A stretch of DNA of 64,000 nucleotides, from NCBI GenBank assembly GCA_013146195.2, contig CM028379.1:162408437-162472436 (forward strand), in the 5' to 3' direction. The position numbers were made by a program, and so were the translations under genes. The notes under the pieces were generated by a model. That model was given only the letters and a program-made list of their open reading frames with translations. It was not told the origin of the DNA and ran no database searches. This document shows, piece after piece, positions 49,442 to 61,469 of this stretch (its first letter is position 1; the number at the start of each line of letters is the position of its first letter). The DNA is from Codonopsis lanceolata (lineage: Eukaryota; Streptophyta; Magnoliopsida; Asterales; Campanulaceae).

Positions 49442-49479
<38 letters not shown>

Positions 49480-49481
<2 letters not shown>

Positions 49482-50736
49482 TATATATAAAGTTGGTGAG
49501 AAGTATTGTGATTGTGTCACCTCACCACCTTTGAATAAATTTTCATTCTAAAGCATCCATGTGGAAGCTTTAAAAACTTTTAATTTTCTAGTCATTAGCT
49601 AATAATAATACATAATAATAATCAATATAATAAGGGGTATTAGTATTAGTATATATAACTTTTTCTATTGTCAATAGTAGAAAACTTATATTAAAAACTT
49701 TTACAACTAACATTACTTCTAACCAATGTGGGATAAAACTCTTCAATGTTAGATATTACTTCTAATGACTTACTTTTAACATAATACTTTAAGCTTTGAT
49801 ATCTTATTCATCCAAAACTTAATTTGGACAAATAAATATATCATTTCGATGTTCTTGCCGAGTAGAACACATTTGCACAATTACTTTTGTCAACAAACAA
49901 ATGACACGTAAAGAAATTTATGCATCAAGTTACACAATAACTTTCACTAATAACACTAATTTTTTTAATAAGTATTATACTTTAAATCTTAATATCTTAT
50001 TCACCCAAAACTCGATTTGGACAAATAAATATGTTATTTTGATACTCCCACCAAGTAGAACATATTTGTCCAATTACCTTCGCCAACAACAAATGACACG
50101 TAAAGAAAATCGTGTCTCAAGTTGCACAATTTCTCTCAATAAAAACACTAATTTTTTTAACAAGTATTGTACTTTAAGTATTAATATCGTATTATCCAAA
50201 ACTCGATTTCGACAAATAAATATATCATTTTGATGTTCTCACCGAGTAGAACACATTTGCGCAATTACATTTGCCAACAAACAAATAACACGTAAAGAAA
50301 ATCGTGCCTCAAGTTGCACAATTTCTCTCAATACTTTAAGTCTTGATATCTTATTATCCAAAACTCAATTTGGACAAATAAATATATAATTTTGATACTC
50401 TCACCGAGTAGAACTCATTTGTGCAATTGCCTTCGCTAACAAACAAATGACACGTAAAGAAATTTGTGTCTCACGTTGCACAATTTCTTTCACTAAAAAC
50501 ACTAATTTTTCAACAATATAAGTGATGTATCCCACATTGGTTAGAAATTGATGTTGGTTTTAAAAATACTATTATTAAGTACCAATAGAAGAAGTGCATC
50601 ATACATTAGTTGAAAAATGATGTTGATTTTCAAAGTCATTAGAAAACCAAAAGTTTTTAAAACTTCCACATGGATGCTTTAGAATGAAGATTTATCCAAA
50701 GGTGGTGAGGTAGCACAACCAAAGTGCTTCTCACCA

Positions 50737-50741
<5 letters not shown>
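49480..50741. repeat. inverted repeat, arms about 110 bp, both bounded by (TA)n
   Basis: The left arm (49480-49596) AAAGTTGGTGAGAAG through CATCCATGTGGAAG is matched by the reverse complement at 50636-50741 (CTTCCACATGGATG through CTTCTCACCAACTTT). The outer flanks are (TA)n at 49442-49479 and 50740-50808. Homologous repeat units lie inward of both arms in opposite directions (near 49660-49740 and 50520-50630), extending the symmetry. Confidence 0.88.
49784..50515. repeat. tandem repeat, period about 190 bp, four copies
   Basis: ATACTTTAA-type starts at 49784, 49976, 50169 and 50330, spacings 192, 193 and 161 (the third unit lacks about 30 bp). Each unit contains CGATTTGGACAAATAAATAT, GAGTAGAACACATTTG and AAATGACACGTAAAGAAA. 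Confidence 0.88.
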
Positions 50742-50809
<68 letters not shown>

Positions 50810-50810
<1 letters not shown>

Positions 50811-51319
50811 CAATAGAAGAGATGTATATCTATATATACATATTGATTAAGAAATGATAAAAGACTTTTATCATTATTACCAATAGAAGATGTATATCTC
50901 ATATTGATTAAGAAATGATGTTGAGTTTAAATATTTTATATCATTACTAATAAAAGAGATGTATAACATATTGTTTAAAAAGAAAATGTTAGATTTTAAA
51001 GTCTTTAGACTAAAGATTTTCATTTTTATAAGAGATGTATCTCACATGGTTACAAAATATTCTACTATTATTAACAATAGAAGAGATGTATCACACATTG
51101 GTTAGAAATTAATGTTTGTGTTAAAAATAATATTATTAATTACTAATTGAAAAGATGTGTCATACATTAGTTAGAAAGTGATGTTGGTTTTCAAAGTTTT
51201 TTGATAAAAAACTTCTACCATTATTACCAATAGAAGATATATATCTCACATTTGTTAAAAAATGATGTTGATTTTTAATTATTTTAGATTATATGAAAGA
51301 TTTACTATTATTAGCAATA

Positions 51320-51370
<51 letters not shown>

Positions 51371-53526
51371 ACATTTGTTATAAATTGATGTTGGTTTTAA
51401 ATTACTATTATTACCAATAAAAGAGATAAATCTTACATTGGTTAAAAAGTGATGTTGATTTTAAAAGTCTTTAAATAAAAAGACTTCTACTTTTATCATT
51501 AATAAAAGAGAAGAGAAGAGCTATATCCCATTATATAGAAAGAGATGTTGGCTTTAGATAAATTTTTTAGATAAAAAACTTCTACTAATATTACCAAATG
51601 ATGAGATGTATTACACATTGGTTAGAGAGTGATGTATGTATTAAAAGTTTTTTTTTATAAAAGACTTAATACCAATAAAAAAATATGTATTTCACACTAG
51701 TTAGGAAAGTGATATTGGTTTAAAATGTTTTTAGATAATGTATATCGCATTGGTTACAAAGAGATCCACATTATTTAGAAACATATATTGGTTATAAAAT
51801 TCATAGATAAACAAATTCTTATGTTATTATCAATACAAGAGATGTATTACACATTGTTTACAAAGAGATGTTGGTTTCAAAACTATTTGGATAAAATACT
51901 ACTACTATTATTATTTTTATATTATAACTAATAGAAGAGATGTATCCCACATTGTTTAGAAAAAGATGTTGATTTCAAAAGTTTTTATATAAAAGAATAT
52001 CATTATTACTATAGAATAATATATTTCATATTTGTTATAAATTAATATTGGTTTTAAAAATACGATTATTACCAATAGAAAAGATGTATAACACATGGTT
52101 AGAAAAAGATGTTTGTTTTAAAAGTCTTTAGATAAAAGTCTTAAACTTTTATTACCAATATAAATAGAAAAGAAGTATCTCACATTGTTAGAATGCGGAA
52201 AAAAAAATGTATCTTACATTGGTTATAAAAAAGATGTTAGTTTTAAAAGTCTTATAGTAAATACTTTTACTCTTATTACAAATAAAAGATATGTATGTCA
52301 CATTGTTTAAAAATAAATGTTGGTTTAAAAAGTCTTTAGATTAAAGATTTTTTGTTACAAATAGAATAGATGCATGTATTTCACATTGGTTACAAAGTAT
52401 TCTACTATTATTATCAATAGAAAAGATGTATCACACATTGGTTATAAATTAATGTTTGTTTTTAAAATACTATTATTACCAATAGAATAGATGTATCATA
52501 CATTTGGTAGAAGGTAATATTTGTTTTTAAAGTCTTTAGATATAAGACTTCTACCATTATTATCAATAGAATATATATATCTCACATTGGTTAGAAAGTG
52601 ATGTTGATTTTAATTTTAGATAAAAGGCTTTTACTATTATTACCAATAGAAGAGATATCCTACATTTGTTAAAAAATTATGTTGGTTTTAAAAGTCTTTA
52701 AATAAAAGAATTTTATTTTTATCATCAATATAATATAAGAGATGTATCCCACGTTATTTATGAAGGAATGTTGGTTATAAAAATTTTAAAATAAAAGACT
52801 TCTACTATTATTACCAAATGAGAATATGTATTTTACATTGATTAGAGAGTGATGTTGATTTTAAAAGTTTTCAATTATTAGCAATAGAAGATAAGTATAT
52901 ATTTCACATTGGTTATAGAAGTGATATTGATTTAATAAGTTTTTAGATGACGCATCTCACATTGGTTACAAAGAAATGTATCTCACATTATTTAGAAATG
53001 AGTATTGGTTATAAAAGTTATCAGATAAAGACATATTTTGTTATTACTAATAGAAAATATGTATTCACATTATTTAGAAATGAATGTTGGTTAAAAAGTC
53101 TTTTATCTACTATTATTATTACTAATAGAAAATATGTATACCACATTGTTAGAATGTTGTGTTGGTTTTAAAGTCTTTAGATAAAAGACTTAAAGTCTTT
53201 AGATAAAAGACTTAAAACTTTCATTACCAATAAAAATATAAAATAAGTATCTCACATTTTTTTTAAATGAATTATGATTTTAAATGTTTTTTAAAAAAAT
53301 GACTTCTAATATTATTATCAAGTTAAATATTAATTTTAAAAGTCTTTAGATCAAAAAAATTAATATTATTATTAATACAAAATATGTATCTCACGTTAGT
53401 TAGAAACTTATATTAATTTTAAAAGTATTTAGGTAAAAAATCATTTAATAATAGTAACAATAAAAAATTATAACCATGGAAGAAATTAATAATCTAATTA
53501 TAATGTCCAAAAATTATATTATTAAT

Positions 53527-53528
<2 letters not shown>
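50810..53528. repeat. 2.7-kb minisatellite array, units about 80-95 bp
   Basis: Degenerate units run without a break. Each is built as ACATTGGTTAGAAAGTGATG, then TTGGTTTTAAAAGTCTTTAG, then ATAAAAGACTTCTACTATTA, then ACCAATAGAAGAGATGTAT. From the length there are roughly thirty units, not counted one by one. Some carry (TA)n expansions, such as 51327-51365. It ends in (TA)n at 53530-53604, followed directly by the Helitron-type 3' end. Confidence 0.88.
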
Positions 53529-53607
<79 letters not shown>

Positions 53608-53644
53608 ACATTGTACCCATGCGAAGCATGGGCTAAATAACTAG

Positions 53645-54265
53645 TGTTATATTTATAAGTACTCCTACCGATATTGTGACAACTAAGTCTTGATGAATGT
53701 CATAGCTACTATTTAGAAAAGTAATTTTGTTCTTCATTAAGACGTACTTATAACAATAGTTATAGTTGTATTTGTAAACCTGACATTGTTGTATATTTAT
53801 ATACTTTCTATTACTAATTACACTTTCTATATAAATTATTTTATACTTCATTTGTTCATAACTAATTGTCCTTCTTTCCTTTTTTGTTTCTGTCTGAAAA
53901 CTTTCGTTTTTAGAAAAACATTTTTACCATTTTACTCTTATTTATTACCTATTTTAATTATGCTCACATACACAAGGGTCATTTTAGTCTTTTACCCTTG
54001 AATTATATTTTTTAAAATAATTAACACGATAAAATGAAAACTAGTAACCATTGATATTTAATCTATTATAAAATTATAATTTTCTTATATAAATTAAAAC
54101 TAATTTAAATAAAAATTGATATTTTTCAATCATTTCAATTCAAATAAATGGAATAACATAGAATAACCCTTGGTATTGGGACACAACTAGTTCAATATTT
54201 TACTGATTTCACTCTAATTCTAGCTTCTGAATTGAAATCAATATCCCACTATTTCGCCAACATTA
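53645..54265. other. AT-rich intergenic DNA
   Basis: No gene or clear repeat seen. The left border of the next LTR is somewhere near the end of this stretch. Confidence 0.4.
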
Positions 54266-57200
54266 ATGAAACACGGAATTTGGGGACCGTGTTGTTGAAT
54301 TTATTTGAGCCAAAATAAAGGTGGATTATGTCACTATTCGACTCAGATCTCTATACGAAATCTTAAGGTCGTGTCGTGAGGACAACCTAAAAAGACGGAC
54401 AATCACCTACGAAGCACAATAGTGCAAGTCAAATGATCAAGCCAACAAGCTCTAGACCTAAAAGTAAAGCCTTAACGGCAACATAGGATAATAAAAATCA
54501 AGATTTGCGGAAGCAATTTATAAGTGGAACCTAAACCTTCAATTCCAAACAATGAAATGCAAGGTTAAGAGACAACTATCTCTTGAAGAATCTACGACAC
54601 GCGTGACGCAACATTTCGCACGTGCAACAAACCATCTGCAAGCCTAAGGCCGATGAAACAACAAGATCTCAACCCGATCAATAACCACTCAACGGCTATA
54701 ACATGCCGGAGGAAAAAACCAACTAAAAGAATAAGAGTTTAATACTCGACAACTAAACCAAAATCTCACGACTGAACTTATCGGAGATAACAACAACGAC
54801 GACTACAACAACAATACTAGAACCCACAAGCTAAAGCCTTGTTCGGGAAGACAACGGGAATAACTTTTAAATATAGATACAATAGCTCGACCATACTAGT
54901 CGGCTCCAAAATAATACGACAACACAATACTAACACAATCTACTCAAGTAAAGTTTACATAACTTTACATCCGTGTCTCACAAGAATAATAAATACATAA
55001 TATGAATAACTCCAAACTATTTCCCAGAAGACCACCTGCTATCAACTATGAACCCGCAGCCGCAACACATACTAACGAGCTCACTGCACACACTAACGAA
55101 AACAAAGGCGTGGGATGAGTCATAAAGACTCAGTAAGCTACTACATGCAACTACATGGCATGGTATAATGCTCAAGCATATATATAAATCATGACATCAT
55201 AGTAGTATACCAATAACAAAACATATACCAAGTCATCAAGGCACATAATCTCATATAAGCCACATAGCACTGTGTCTTTCACATAAGTGCTCGTAAATAA
55301 ACATATACAACATGATATATATATCTGATTGTCTGTGTCGTTGCTGCTGAACATAAGCTGAACTACAACTGAACTGGATCTCATATTCGGCCCAATAATC
55401 AAACCATATCAAATATCTTTCACTAGTCTTTTTAGCAAATAATCATAACTCATCGGTTTTCTTTAATGACTACTTGTTTCATTTCATCCAACTTAGGATG
55501 AAGAAATTGGAGCTCGCTATTAGGCTATGTGGCGCTAATACGAGAACCATATCCCACTATTAGCCAAATAGTGAGGAGAAATGGAACCAATGCGGCGACT
55601 CATAGTGATTGCTTACCCAAAGGCTATGAATGGTCTCATTGCCAACACAACGACCAAAACGCCAACTGGATGATGTGCGCAAAAACGCAACTCGGACAAG
55701 AATACCCTACCGTATCAAATAATAAAATATACATAAGTACGAGTTATTGATCCCACAGAGAATGTATGTAATTAGGTTAAAAAAGAAATCAATTCAAACT
55801 ACACTAACGTGGAAGTGGTTTAGCAACAACAAATCAAGATAAAAAGATAGGAGTGCAATATTTATAGTCTAAACGGTGTTTAATTTTAATCTTATTTCTG
55901 CTTTTCTTTAACTCAAGTCTTGGTAGTCATGCGCACAACATTATTCACTACGGGCTCTCGCAACGTATACCAAATCTAGCTACAACTCCTAGCTACGGGC
56001 TCTCGCATCTTATAACATATGAGAAAATATTCGCATGTCAAAACAAGCACCCAATGACTATCTACGCACGATCTCCTATTGGTCTCACGTAACACAAACA
56101 ATTATTGTGATTTTCGAAATTAATAATACGGGCTCTCGCATCTTATCCTATAATTCTAGTTATCATCTAATGGTTCGCTACGCCATCAAAAGCATGAAGA
56201 ACACACAATAATAACCAAGTACATGGGTAATACTTCACAAAAAGAAATTATATTTATTTTTCTACAAATCATATCGGTAGCCGAGACAAACAAAATTGGT
56301 TAACCACGGGCTCTCGCATCTTATAGTCAACCCAACCTTTCCGACCTCGCGAATGGCTAAGGTGGTTCGATCGCGTGTCAAACCAAGTCTCACAATGACT
56401 ATCGGTGAGTGTCACAAAAACACCAACTATTAAATTGATTGATCTGAAATACAAAGGTAGCTCTCGCGGATCTTAGACATTTCTAAAATCATTTAATTAA
56501 TGGTCAATTAATTAAAAGTATTAAACCCACAAAATAATAATCAACCATGAATGTGTACTTAATAAAGAGAAAGATTAAATTCAATTACTACATTGGACAT
56601 AGAAAAATAATTACATTCTATAAATTAATTAAGCACAAACTAATTTAACATTTACAAAATTAATCAACCCAATAAAATACAATAAATATCATAAAATATG
56701 AGTTTGAATAATTAAACCGAAGAATTGCGAATCCTGGATCGAAATCTTTGTAGATGCATCATTGGCTCTTAATTTGAAGCTTCAAATCTTCAAAGGTGAT
56801 CAAACTTTTGGATATTTGGTGAGAAAATAGGGCTGGTGCCCCATTTTGGAAGTAATGTCCCGAAAATGGGGACTTGAATTTTTGAATGGAGGCTGCTCAG
56901 AGAATTAAAATGAAAGGGAAACAAGAGTGCACAAAGCTGAAGGGTAATTTAGGGAGAATAAAGGAGAAATAAGGGCTGAAATGGAAGGAAATAGAGGCTG
57001 GGTCACGGCAGTGGATGGCCAGACCAGGAGAAGGGACCGCGGGTTGACCCATGAAGAAATGGGATGTGGATGAGTGAGGGAGTGGGCTTAATGGCGGGCA
57101 GGAAGACCGAAATGGACGCGTGTGATGAGCTGGATCAGGGGCTCCGCAAAAGAGGCATGTGGGTTGCTGGTGAAAATGGCGGGAGACGTGGCACTCCGGA

Positions 57201-59997
57201 TGCTTGACAACTCAAAAGGGCGCAAGTTTCTAGATTGGCACCAGGCTCCCCTCGGTATTTGTAAGTTACCCTAATGCCCCTGGGTATCTAGAATGTTCGC
57301 CGAGGGTCCTTCCTTACCCAGGCTTTGCAATCTTGTCCCCCATTAGCTCCGTTAGCTATTGTTAGCTCCCATTTGCCTTGGACTCTTAACAGGTTTCAAC
57401 GGACTTTAATCGAATGATTCAAAGCTCAACTTTAAGGCCCGAAATTGCTTTGAACTTCGTGCTAAACACCATAAAAATGCTCGATTATGCATGGAAACCT
57501 ACATTAAGCACAAATACACAAATAATAATATTTCAAATGCATAATTAACTCAAAATATAAAGAAATTCCCGAAAAAATTCGTGGAAATATTGGGCTCATC
57601 ACTGGACTCAAAACAAGGTTCACAAGTAGGTATTTACTTGTATAAACAAACAAAGATCAAGTCCGACAAAAGCGGGCTCATCCAAATCAAGTAGGTCATA
57701 ATGCTCTACAAAACTCAAGTCTCAATGCACATAATTGCACATACTTATCATGCTAGGCTAACTATACGTTTAGTCCAATAAATCACACATTGGGGTATTC
57801 ATGATCCCCAAGTCACAAACCCAAACAAGAATAACATATAAGCTTATTCATAATCACACCGTGAGGTCTACAATGATCCTCGAATCGCAATCAATCCAAG
57901 ACTACTATGTTAGTCTAATAACATCCACAAATTAAGACTTAATACTTAGTCTTCACACCATCATATCAGACTCTAATTCAAAGCCCAACTCATCGTACAT
58001 GATTGATATCCTCAAAACCACGCTCAAGTATATAAAGACTACTCCGTAGTCTCAACCTCACAAGTGCCTTTACGTGTACTCGACCTAATTCCATAGGATG
58101 GAAACCCATACAATAATCATTTCTTAAGGATGTTCAAGACCATTGAATGATCACTACTCACTAATGTTCAGTGCTCTACCGAGCATGCTTCAAATCAATT
58201 CCCAAGAGTTGCAACCGACTAAACAATTCTCAAACTTCTAGTAGCTCGATAATATGACTTTCTAATCTAGTAAAACATCATCTAATAATCGACATTAAGG
58301 TCTCTAAAACGTCGGTGTCATAATTGGACACAAATTGAGGTACTCGGGTTCTCCCAGTCATAACTAAATGAAACTAAAACATCGTAGGATTTTAACCCAA
58401 AGTTCATTAACACGTTATTGAACTTATAATGACTCTATTACGTCTTAATTCTACATTTCATACTTTACATATTTCATAAATCCCAAAATTGTCACCCAAT
58501 TCGAAACTATAACAAAATCTCAAAGCATTCGAGCTTGATTCCAATACCTAAACACCATAGAACTCAACATTAACACAAACCCACTCTATACAACACATAA
58601 ACCGCATATATATCTCATAATATACATGTATATACTTTATATCACAAAATACCTATGTATAGCATGTCAGTATTTAACTTAGATTTGAAGGATGGACATA
58701 CTCACAATCCTATAGGACATGCAAAGAGGGGAAGGGGGTATAGCAGCTTACCTCTTGAAGCCACGAACCTTAACAAAAATCTAAGATTAATCGGTGGAAG
58801 TTGTTATACTCGTCGAGGGCTTCAAGAATCTGAAGTCGATTCAACGATCCAATGGTTGGATATTTGAAGATCGGAGAAAGACTCTCTAGGGCTCCAAGGT
58901 CTCCCTTTGCTCTCTCTCTCTAGAATACGTAATGGGGGAAGAAGAAATTAGGGAATGATTGATTTTTGGGGTGAAAGACTTCACAAGGAAGGGGGTAGAA
59001 TAAACATCTCCATGGCATAATTAATGAATGGTTTAGGCTAATCAAAGATCAATAGGGCTTCATCACAATCAACTAAACTAATCAAGATGATCTAGACTTG
59101 TTAGGGACTAATTATGACTAATTAAGAGTGTTTAGGATAAGTTTCATTAAGGTTGAAATGGTAAAATCCCATCTAAAATCGATTTTTACAGAAATCTGCT
59201 CGAAGCAAATCTCCAGGGCTTACGGTCGCAATCTCCAAGAGGCTTGCCCTCACAAGGTCCTCCTTCAATAAAATGTTGAACTCTTTGTCTAGCTTGCGGT
59301 CGCAAGCTCCAAAACCAATGCGATCGCAAGGTCCATTTAAGGTAAATGGGCTCAAAACCCCATAACATACCATAACCATTATAGGTTGAAACCCCACTCA
59401 AAACAAGTCAGAGACTCGCCTGAACAAACCCAAAGAGAAACCGAAGCAAAACACAACAACTTGATAACGAAACGACGAATTAACTAACGATCAAACGAGC
59501 ATGATCATAAGACTTAAAACAAGTAAAGAGGCTAATGAATACGCTTGAATACTTATAAGAAGTTAAAAAAAAAAACTAGGAGAATAAGAACTCTATAAGA
59601 AGAGACGCACACATGACTCAATTTCGTGTTGCGCGATAAATACGAATGTTGTCCTCAAAGCATCAAAATCGTCAATAGACTCAAGGAACACCTCCAAACT
59701 TAAAGTCTAGCACATCTAAGCAAGCTCATAACAATCGTGTAAAGACCTAGGGCCTAACCGATGTCACGAACACGAACAACACAATCAAACTCTCAATTGA
59801 GTCGCATTCCGACTAACGTTGAGTTATGACTTGTGATTTTAGCAAGTCAACAAATATTAATAGTGTTTGGTCTCGATATGATAACTCATGCACAACTAGA
59901 CTCTCGTAATAAATATATCACGCAAGGGTAAAAGAAGAATGCGAGCATAGCACGCATGTCAGACATACAAGGATTCAGGGTCTTACAAATTAGCTCC
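54266..59997 (-). mobile_element. long gypsy-type LTR (probable solo LTR), interrupted
   Basis: The minus strand starts TGTAAGACCCTGAATCC at 59997, a start style common in plant gypsy LTRs. The phrase ATGAGTCATAAAGACTCAGT (55117-55136) is typical of such LTRs. No pol or gag frame is found anywhere in the block. Without the nested insertion the block is about 3.8 kb. The left end is uncertain: TGAAACACGG at 54266 would give a TG start but the flanks do not show matching 5-bp duplications; another candidate is TGCTCACATA at 53961, preceded by AATTA as at the right flank. Confidence 0.5.
55671..57601 (-). mobile_element. nested solo LTR, 1931 bp, with 5-bp target duplication
   Basis: It begins TGATGTGC and ends GCTCATCA, and is flanked by CTGGA on both sides (55666-55670 and 57602-57606). 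No internal element region is present, so this is one LTR left after recombination. The opening layout resembles the Athila-like LTR at 9209 (TGATA start, later a CCACAGAGA phrase), hence the minus orientation by analogy. The phrase ACGGGCTCTCGCA recurs several times at about 55945-56320. Confidence 0.85.
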
Positions 59998-60002
59998 AGC
60001 AT

Positions 60003-60240
60003 GGCCGCCATTGATTCCGCCAATGGCTTAGATAACGAATTTGATGATAATGAGAGGCTTTTGATAGATAATAAGTTGTCGAACGAAATGGGTATTCCCT
60101 TGGTGAGGTTTTTGTGGAAAGATTTAAGCTTTAGAGGTATTTTCGTAGGGAGGTGAGGCTGGGGAGGGATTTGGGGTGGCGATAGAGAGGTCGTTAGAAA
60201 GCTAGAGAGGCGGAGGGAAGTGAGGTGTCGTCGGAGCAGT
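60003..60240 (-). pseudogene. possible LRR-receptor gene fragment
   Basis: The minus strand from about 60150 to 60003 reads IPISFDNLLSIKSLSLSSN, which fits the LRR pattern LxxLxLxxN. Upstream, in another frame, is LPSLTSLR. The piece is cut exactly where the LTR ends (59997). Short and frame-shifted, so only a fragment if real. The opposite strand has a short frame from ATG 60001 with no known domain. Confidence 0.35.
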
Positions 60241-60494
60241 TAGCAAGAATGAATAAAAAAATTAAGGTTTTAAAATATGACGAATTACACTATGGATCCC
60301 TGTACTTTCCTAGGTAAAATGACGTTTTATGCCCTCATGTTGCATGTGTGGCAATTTAACGGTAAAGATTGGATGGAAGATCAATTACGTTAAATATTAT
60401 AGTACAAGGACAAATTACATCAAAAAAATTAATTGGGGGCGAATCGTGAAAAAACCTGAAAAAGTAGGGGGGACTAATTGATTAATTTTTTTTT

Positions 60495-61338
60495 GAGTTG
60501 CACTATATAGACCCCTTATTTCTCCAAGTTGACCCCCCCAAAACCCTTCAAAATTCAAACTTCTTATTTTACCATCTCCTATCCAAGTTGACCCCCCTTC
60601 CCACCCCTTCACCGCCTCCTCCCTCTCCCCTCCACACCGCCTCCTCCCTTTCCCCCACCTCACTGCCTTCTCCCCCACACCACCTCCTCCCTCCCCCAAT
60701 CCATAACTTCTTCCCTCCCCTTCCATCACCACCTCATCCCCCTCCCCCATCACAATATTCACCCCCTTTATAGTCTCATCCCTTCCCTCCCCTCATATAT
60801 CCATTCTTCCTCGTTTCTCCCTCTTCTTCTTTTTTTAAAAAATATTTAATTACAGGTTTGTTCGACCCTGGTCGACCGAACAAACTTATGATGTTTGGCT
60901 ATGGGTGACCGAACAACCTTGTGTTGTTCGGCCACAAGGTTGTTCAATCACCCATGACCGAACAATTCAAGGTTATTCGGTCACCCATAACCAAACAGAA
61001 TAAGTTTGTTCGGTCGACCAGGGCCGAACAAACCTGAAATTATTATTTTTTTTTTAAAGAGGGAGAAACAGAGAAGAATGAAGGTGTGTGGGGGGGGGAG
61101 AGGGATGAGACTATGCAGGGGAGTGAATACTGTGACGGGGGAGGGAGAGGAGGTGGTGATGGAAAGAGAGGGAATAAGTTATGGATTGTGGGGAGAGGGA
61201 GGAGGAGGAGGGGAGAGGGAGTGAGGTGAAGGGAAGGGGGGTCAACTTGGATAGAGGAGGGTAAAATAGGAAGTTTGGGGTTTGAAGAGTTTTGGGGGGG
61301 TCAACTTAGAGAAATAAGGGGTCTATATAGCGCAACTC
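60495..61338. mobile_element. 844-bp fold-back element upstream of KIWI-like gene
   Basis: It starts GAGTTGCACTATATAGACCC and ends GGGTCTATATAGCGCAACTC. Arms of over 300 bp match through CTTATTTCTC and AAGTTGACCCCCC and C-rich or G-rich tracts. The centre (60855-61035) is itself an inverted repeat, GTTTGTTCGACCCTGGTCGA against TCGACCAGGGCCGAACAAAC. The flanks are runs of T on both sides, so a 9-bp T duplication (MULE-like) is possible but not provable. It ends 131 bp before the start codon at 61470. Confidence 0.85.
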
Positions 61339-61469
61339 TTTTTTTTTTTTTTTTTAAGAGTGCAGGTGCTGAGGTGCAGGTGTGTGGAAATGAAGATTGG
61401 CTCTTGACTTCGTAGCCAAAAAGAAAAAAGGAAAAAGGAGGGAACAACGGAAGGGAAAGAAAAGAAAGA

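Larger units (their letters stand above)
49442..53644 (+). mobile_element. repeat-filled Helitron-like element
   Basis: The 3' end is clear: CTAG (53641-53644) followed by T, preceded by the hairpin CCCATGCGAAGCATGGG (53616-53632, 7-bp stem). The same type of end occurs at 36076 and 63904. The 5' end is taken at the (TA)n before AAGTTGGTGAGAAG (49442) because a (TA)n start marks related elements, but no TC start is visible, so it is a guess. Inside are a fold-back, a 190-bp repeat and a long array of units of about 80-95 bp. No protein coding is present. Confidence 0.6.

Noticed and set aside
49901..50233. Open frame of 110 codons in the 190-bp repeat
   Set aside because: Asn/Tyr/Thr-rich translation of an AT-rich tandem repeat; the pattern repeats because the DNA does and no domain is present.
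50810..53528. CRISPR-like array in the 2.7-kb repeat
   Set aside because: The units are contiguous and degenerate, with no constant repeat plus unique spacer pattern, and this is a plant nuclear sequence.
53956..53967. Left end of the outer LTR at 53961 based on AATTA before TG
   Set aside because: A 5-bp plus TG match can arise by chance in AT-rich DNA, and the DNA right of it looks like ordinary intergenic sequence; left as an alternative only.
58655..58867. Small open frame in the gypsy-type LTR
   Set aside because: It lies inside LTR-type DNA, is short, and shows no domain.
60415..60773. Gly/Pro-rich open frames in both strands at 60.4-60.8 kb
   Set aside because: They are produced by the C-rich and G-rich arms of the inverted repeat and have no domain.
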